Shown: in pieces, positions 43,146 to 46,081 of the stretch
Position numbering within the stretch: the first letter of the stretch is position 1
Layout: the number at the start of each line of letters is the position of its first letter
Assembly (NCBI GenBank): GCA_017430985.1
Contig: JAFRLZ010000029.1
Coordinates: forward strand, 1 to 46,081
Direction: 5' to 3'
From: Oscillospiraceae bacterium
Lineage (GTDB): Bacteria; Bacillota; Clostridia; Oscillospirales; Oscillospiraceae
DNA length: 46,081 bases
Position numbers and translations under genes: made by a program
The notes under the pieces: model-generated
Seen by the model: only the letters and a program-made list of their open reading frames with translations
What the model was told of the DNA's origin: nothing
Database searches by the model: none

Positions 43146-44077
43146 AACGTCGGCTTCTGATCGTCTCCCTGCTCGTCCTGCTGCTCGCGCTGCTGCTGAG
43201 CGCCTGCGCCGCCGAGCAGGAGATCACCGTCAACGACCGCGGCGTGATCACCACGCTGCACACGCGGCTGCCGAAGCGCGTGGGCGAGCTGCTGTATGAG
43301 GCCGAGCTCGAGCTGCGCGACGGCGACGAGGTCTCTCCCTCTCTCGATACGCTGATCCGCGAGCCGCAGGAGATCGTCATCCGGCGCCAGACCCTGGTCC
43401 AGCTCTGCGTCGACGGTGCGACGAAGACCGTCCTCCGCCGCGGCGGAACGGTCGGCGAACTGCTGGAGAGCGAGGGCGTCGCCCTCGGCGGCGACCGCCT
43501 TGTGAACCATCCGACGGACCGCTACCTCCGGGACGGCATGGAGATCTACGTCTCCGACAGCTTTTCGGTGAACGTACAGCACGACGGGACGAGCGAGTTC
43601 TTCCTGCTGCACGCGCGGACCGTGGGCGAGGCGCTGGTCGAATGCGGGCTGACGCTCTCGGAGACGGATCGCGTCACGCCCGCGCCGGACGCGCTGCTGA
43701 GTCAGGGCATGACGATCACCGTCAGTCGCGTGACCACGGAGGTCCTCGAGCAGGAGGAGCCGCTCGGCTTCGAGACGCGCTATGAGCGGGACGAGTCCCT
43801 GGGCTATGACGAGGAGCGCGTCAGCATCCCCGGGCAGAACGGCCTCGCCCGCGTCAGCTACGCGGTCACCTATGTCGACGGCGTAGAGGAGAGCCGCACG
43901 GCGATCCGCACCGAGGTGCTCGTCGAGCCGGTGACGCAGCTCATCCTGACCGGGCCGAAGGATCCCTCCGTCGTCAGCATCGTGTCGAAAAAGGCCTTTT
44001 ACGACTGCGACGGCTCCGGCCACGGCTATTACGAGATCACCTACTCCGACGGCAGCGTGGAGTACGAACGCTTCTGA
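43142..44077 (+). CDS. DUF348 + G5 domain lipoprotein (YabE-like, without 3D/Rpf enzyme domain)
   Basis: 311 residues. The lipobox LLSACAAEQ gives a lipid-modified C22. Three DUF348 repeats follow (about 26-195): ITVNDRGVITTLHTRLPKRVGELLYEAE, LVQLCVDGATKTVLRRGGTVGELLE and FSVNVQHDGTSEFFLLHARTVGEALVECG, each interrupted by other residues. A G5 domain lies at about 205-275 (PLGFETRYERDESLGYDEERV; GVEESRTAIRTEVL). In YabE and RpfB these domains precede a muralytic domain; here only about 30 residues remain after G5, so it is likely a wall-binding accessory rather than an enzyme. ATGA overlap with the upstream gene. Confidence 0.87.
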   Translation: MKRRLLIVSLLVLLLALLLSACAAEQEITVNDRGVITTLHTRLPKRVGELLYEAELELRDGDEVSPSLDTLIREPQEIVIRRQTLVQLCVDGATKTVLRRGGTVGELLESEGVALGGDRLVNHPTDRYLRDGMEIYVSDSFSVNVQHDGTSEFFLLHARTVGEALVECGLTLSETDRVTPAPDALLSQGMTITVSRVTTEVLEQEEPLGFETRYERDESLGYDEERVSIPGQNGLARVSYAVTYVDGVEESRTAIRTEVLVEPVTQLILTGPKDPSVVSIVSKKAFYDCDGSGHGYYEITYSDGSVEYERF

Positions 44078-44186
44078 CGCGTCGAAGACCTGACGCGCCG
44101 GGCCGCCCGTCAAGGCGCGTCCCGTTCTGCGCGCGGGTTCTTGCGGGCGCTCGTTTTGTCAGGTATTTTTATTTTTTTCATGAAAG

Positions 44187-44234
44187 AAACACTCCCGCTT
44201 ATCGGCTTTTGCCTTGATAAGCGGGAGTGTTTTT
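44187..44234. terminator. Terminator after the surface operon
   Basis: AAACACTCCCGCTTATC (44187-44203) pairs with GATAAGCGGGAGTGTTT (44216-44232) and T-runs follow on the plus strand. It lies 110 bp after the G5 gene stop and also faces the end of the minus-strand gene at 44305. Confidence 0.9.
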
Positions 44235-44304
44235 GCCGTTCATGCGGCACATCATATCAATGCCTCTCAGGGGGGGGATCCGTCGTCAATGCTCCACGGC
44301 CTCC

Positions 44305-44892
44305 TCACAGGCGGCAGAGCAGCCAGAGCAGCAGGCAGACGATCGCGGCGCCGAGGTGCATGGCAACGAAGGCGATCTGCCATTTTCCGCTCTTGTTAAA
44401 GCCGTAGAAATCCTCCCAGCGCTTTTCCGGCGAGGCGTAGACGACCTTGTAGAGATAGACGAGGCCGTAGACCGTGACGGGGGTGATGCCGAGCAGGGAT
44501 TGCGGGAGGCTCAGCGGATAAAAGCGCTCAAAGAAGCAGAAGAGCACGATCGCGAGCAGCGGCAGAAGAAGATGAAAAAACAGATTGACGCCCGTGAGCT
44601 GGCTCTTGTAGCCCAGGGCCGGACCCAGGAAAAAGAGCACCGTGAGCAGCGTGACCGTCACGGACGCGACGCTCACACATCGGCAGAGCCACAGCGGGAA
44701 CGGGACCGGGCCGCGCAGCAGCGCGATCGCGGTCGCGAGCGCGGTGAACGCGGAAAAAAGATTCGATAAAAGCGTGAAGTAGCGCAGCGCGCCGAGGCCG
44801 ACCTTCGCATCCCAGCCCTCCTCCGTCTTGAAGCAGCGGAGATAGGTCAGCGCCGCGGCGACAAACAGAAGCAGTTCGGCAAAAACAAGCAT
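44305..44892 (-). CDS. Pr6Pr/FAR-17a-like integral membrane protein
   Basis: 195 residues with six predicted transmembrane helices. LRYFTLLSNLFSAFTALATAI, NLFFHLLLPLLAIVLFCFFER and YGLVYLYKVVY match the pattern of the Pr6Pr/FAR-17a/AIG1-like membrane family, whose bacterial members have no proven function. MLVFAELL is chosen as the start: GGGAGGAC lies before it and the promoter -10 box overlaps codons upstream. It is probably monocistronic. Confidence 0.65.
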   Translation of the reverse strand: MLVFAELLLFVAAALTYLRCFKTEEGWDAKVGLGALRYFTLLSNLFSAFTALATAIALLRGPVPFPLWLCRCVSVASVTVTLLTVLFFLGPALGYKSQLTGVNLFFHLLLPLLAIVLFCFFERFYPLSLPQSLLGITPVTVYGLVYLYKVVYASPEKRWEDFYGFNKSGKWQIAFVAMHLGAAIVCLLLWLLCRL

Positions 44893-44946
44893 GCCTGTGT
44901 CCTCCCGATCGATCGACTTGACTTTCCGGGCGGCTCGCCCTTTGCC

Positions 44947-44975
44947 ATTATACCGCATGGATAACCGGATGAAAA
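44947..44975 (-). promoter_or_regulatory. Promoter of the Pr6Pr-like gene
   Basis: Minus strand: -10 TATAAT (44947-44952) with -35 TTTTCA 17 bp upstream. The -10 is perfect and the -35 weak. Confidence 0.65.
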
Positions 44976-45091
44976 GCCGTTGAGAAAAAAACGCTCCCGG
45001 AACGATCGCTTTTTGAAGGGGGACTGAGCAGCGGGGTCTTTCTGGGCGGCGCCGGGAGGCTGCGCTGCGCCGATCGTGGTCTCAAAACCGC

Positions 45092-45127
45092 AAAAAACTG
45101 GCTGGGAAGGATCCCAGCCAGTTTTTT
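45092..45127 (-). terminator. Terminator of the flavin oxidoreductase gene
   Basis: AAAACTGGCTGGGA and TCCCAGCCAGTTTT pair around AAGG-type loop bases, followed by T6 on the minus strand. Confidence 0.9.
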
Positions 45128-45146
45128 ATGTGTTTTTGCTTCGGGA

Positions 45147-46081
45147 CTAGATGCGCATGCAGACGTCCCAGGCACGCCACACGACGGTGCGCAGGTTGCC
45201 GATGGCAACGCAGTCGCCGACGCGGTGGACGTGAGCGCCCTTCTCGCCCACAGGGGCGGGCACGAAGCCGATGCCGTTGATGACGGCGTCGCACTCCTGC
45301 TTGAAGGAGCCGTCCGGGGTCTTGATGATGCAGTAGCCGTCGCCGATCTCGGTGATGGTGCTGTGCAGGTACACGGGAACCTTGTGGTACTCCATCGCGT
45401 CGCGCAGGAAGGAGGTGTTGGCAAGGCAGGTAGCCTGAGCCGCGACCAGGTCGTTGCCGTACTCGACGATGACGGGGTGCTTGCCGGCGAGAACGAGGTC
45501 GTAGGCCGCCTCGCAGGAGGACTGGCCGCCGCCGAGGAAGACGATCTTGTCGCCTTCGACGCTCTTCTCACGCAGCAGCTCGCGGAAGGAGTGGGTCTTG
45601 TCGAAGCCCTTGATCTGAGGCATCGTTCTGGGCACGGAGCCGGTGCAGACGATGATCTCGTCGAAGCCGCGCTTGATGGTGCCGAGGTCGTTGACTTCGG
45701 TGTTGAAGCGGACTTCCACGCCGGCCTTCGCGATCTGATCGCGGTACCAGCGGATGAGCTGCTTGTCGTTCTCCTTGAAGGTCATGGCGGAGGCCGTCAG
45801 GAACAGGCCGCCGAGCTGATCTTCCTTCTCGAAGATGACGGGGGTATGGCCGCGCTTCTTCAGAACGAGCGCGCACTCCATGCCGCCGACGCCGCCGCCG
45901 ATGATGGCGACCTTCTTCGGGTTCTTGGTGGGAACGATCTTGTAGCGGTTGTGCTGCATCGTGGGCGGATTGAGCGCGCAGCGGCCCAGGTGCAGGGAGT
46001 CGCCCAGGGACTGCATGTTCTCGGTGCCGGCAGCCTTGGAGAAGTTGAAGCAGCCGTTGTGGCAGCGGATGCAGGGACGGA
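45147..46081 (-). CDS. Old-yellow-enzyme/2,4-dienoyl-CoA-reductase-type flavoprotein, C-terminal part, cut by the right edge
   Basis: About 310 residues are visible and the N-terminal FMN barrel lies outside. The visible part starts with the [4Fe-4S] motif RPCIRCHNGCF...C (CxxC-xxx-C and a Cys about eleven residues later). An FAD-binding Rossmann domain follows, KKVAIIGGGVGGMECALVLKKRG with FEKEDQLGGLF, and then an NAD-binding domain, DKIVFLGGGQSSCEAAYDL. It ends VGDCVAIGNLRTVVWRAWDV. Such enzymes move electrons from NADH through FAD and the cluster to FMN to reduce C=C bonds of enoates or enoyl-CoA. No methionine in the visible part is the real start. The exact substrate is unknown. Confidence 0.92.
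   Translation of the reverse strand, partial: RPCIRCHNGCFNFSKAAGTENMQSLGDSLHLGRCALNPPTMQHNRYKIVPTKNPKKVAIIGGGVGGMECALVLKKRGHTPVIFEKEDQLGGLFLTASAMTFKENDKQLIRWYRDQIAKAGVEVRFNTEVNDLGTIKRGFDEIIVCTGSVPRTMPQIKGFDKTHSFRELLREKSVEGDKIVFLGGGQSSCEAAYDLVLAGKHPVIVEYGNDLVAAQATCLANTSFLRDAMEYHKVPVYLHSTITEIGDGYCIIKTPDGSFKQECDAVINGIGFVPAPVGEKGAHVHRVGDCVAIGNLRTVVWRAWDVCMRI

Overview
The window looks like a chromosomal stretch from a high-GC, anaerobic, probably endospore-forming Firmicute of the Oscillospiraceae/Ruminococcaceae type. This rests on gene content: CIRCE-controlled groESL, a CarD-family regulator, HemZ, a YpeB germination protein, a Firmicutes-type GalT, a clostridial FolD+FchA pair, a 2-hydroxyacyl-CoA dehydratase operon and an Fe-S ene-reductase. 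Codon use is strongly GC-biased, spacers are AT-richer, and most promoters are SigA-like with 17-bp spacers. I saw no rRNA, tRNA, CRISPR array, phage or transposase gene. Species assignment is inference.

Layout. (1) 1-4.4 kb, minus: a CooC-like ATPase, two 2-hydroxyacyl-CoA dehydratase subunits, and the ATP-dependent activator, cut by the left edge. (2) 4.4-11.5 kb, minus: TspO; a DUF2975/HTH/DUF4173 membrane operon; an HTH protein with a histone-H1-like Ser-Ala-Lys-Lys-Thr tail; a D-Ala-D-Ala ligase; a MATE transporter; a CarD-like regulator. (3) 11.6-15.4 kb, plus: HemZ, a uridine-kinase-like enzyme, 5-formyl-THF cyclo-ligase, then a self-cleaving LexA/CI-type repressor whose operator also looks like the upstream operon's terminator. 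(4) 15.4-27.9 kb, an envelope and stress block: two separate gene pairs of an MscS channel plus a single-pass surface protein; fchA-folD; a YdjI-YdjG-YdjH-like SPFH/zinc-ribbon/TPM operon with no pspA; and groES-groEL behind an extended CIRCE operator. (5) 27.9-36.6 kb: lipid kinase, RNA methyltransferase, YgjP-like metalloprotease, L,D-transpeptidase, GalT, YpeB and GltX, with small palindromic repeats around galT. (6) 36.7-44.1 kb, plus: TrpS and a TagO/WecA-type transferase, then a surface operon of a repeat-bearing transglutaminase, an MBOAT acyltransferase, an AlgX/DHHW-like SGNH protein and a DUF348/G5 lipoprotein. (7) 44.3 kb to the end, minus: a Pr6Pr-like membrane protein and the C-terminal part of an old-yellow-enzyme/2,4-dienoyl-CoA-reductase-type flavoprotein cut by the right edge.

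The strongest candidates for something new are: the CooC-type nickel ATPase (CxC motif kept) in a dehydratase operon with no CO dehydrogenase; the PspA-less YdjIGH operon flanked by two MscS/surface-protein pairs; a FolD that has lost its cyclohydrolase residues next to FchA; the combined terminator/operator before the LexA-like gene; and the transglutaminase/MBOAT/SGNH/G5 surface operon.
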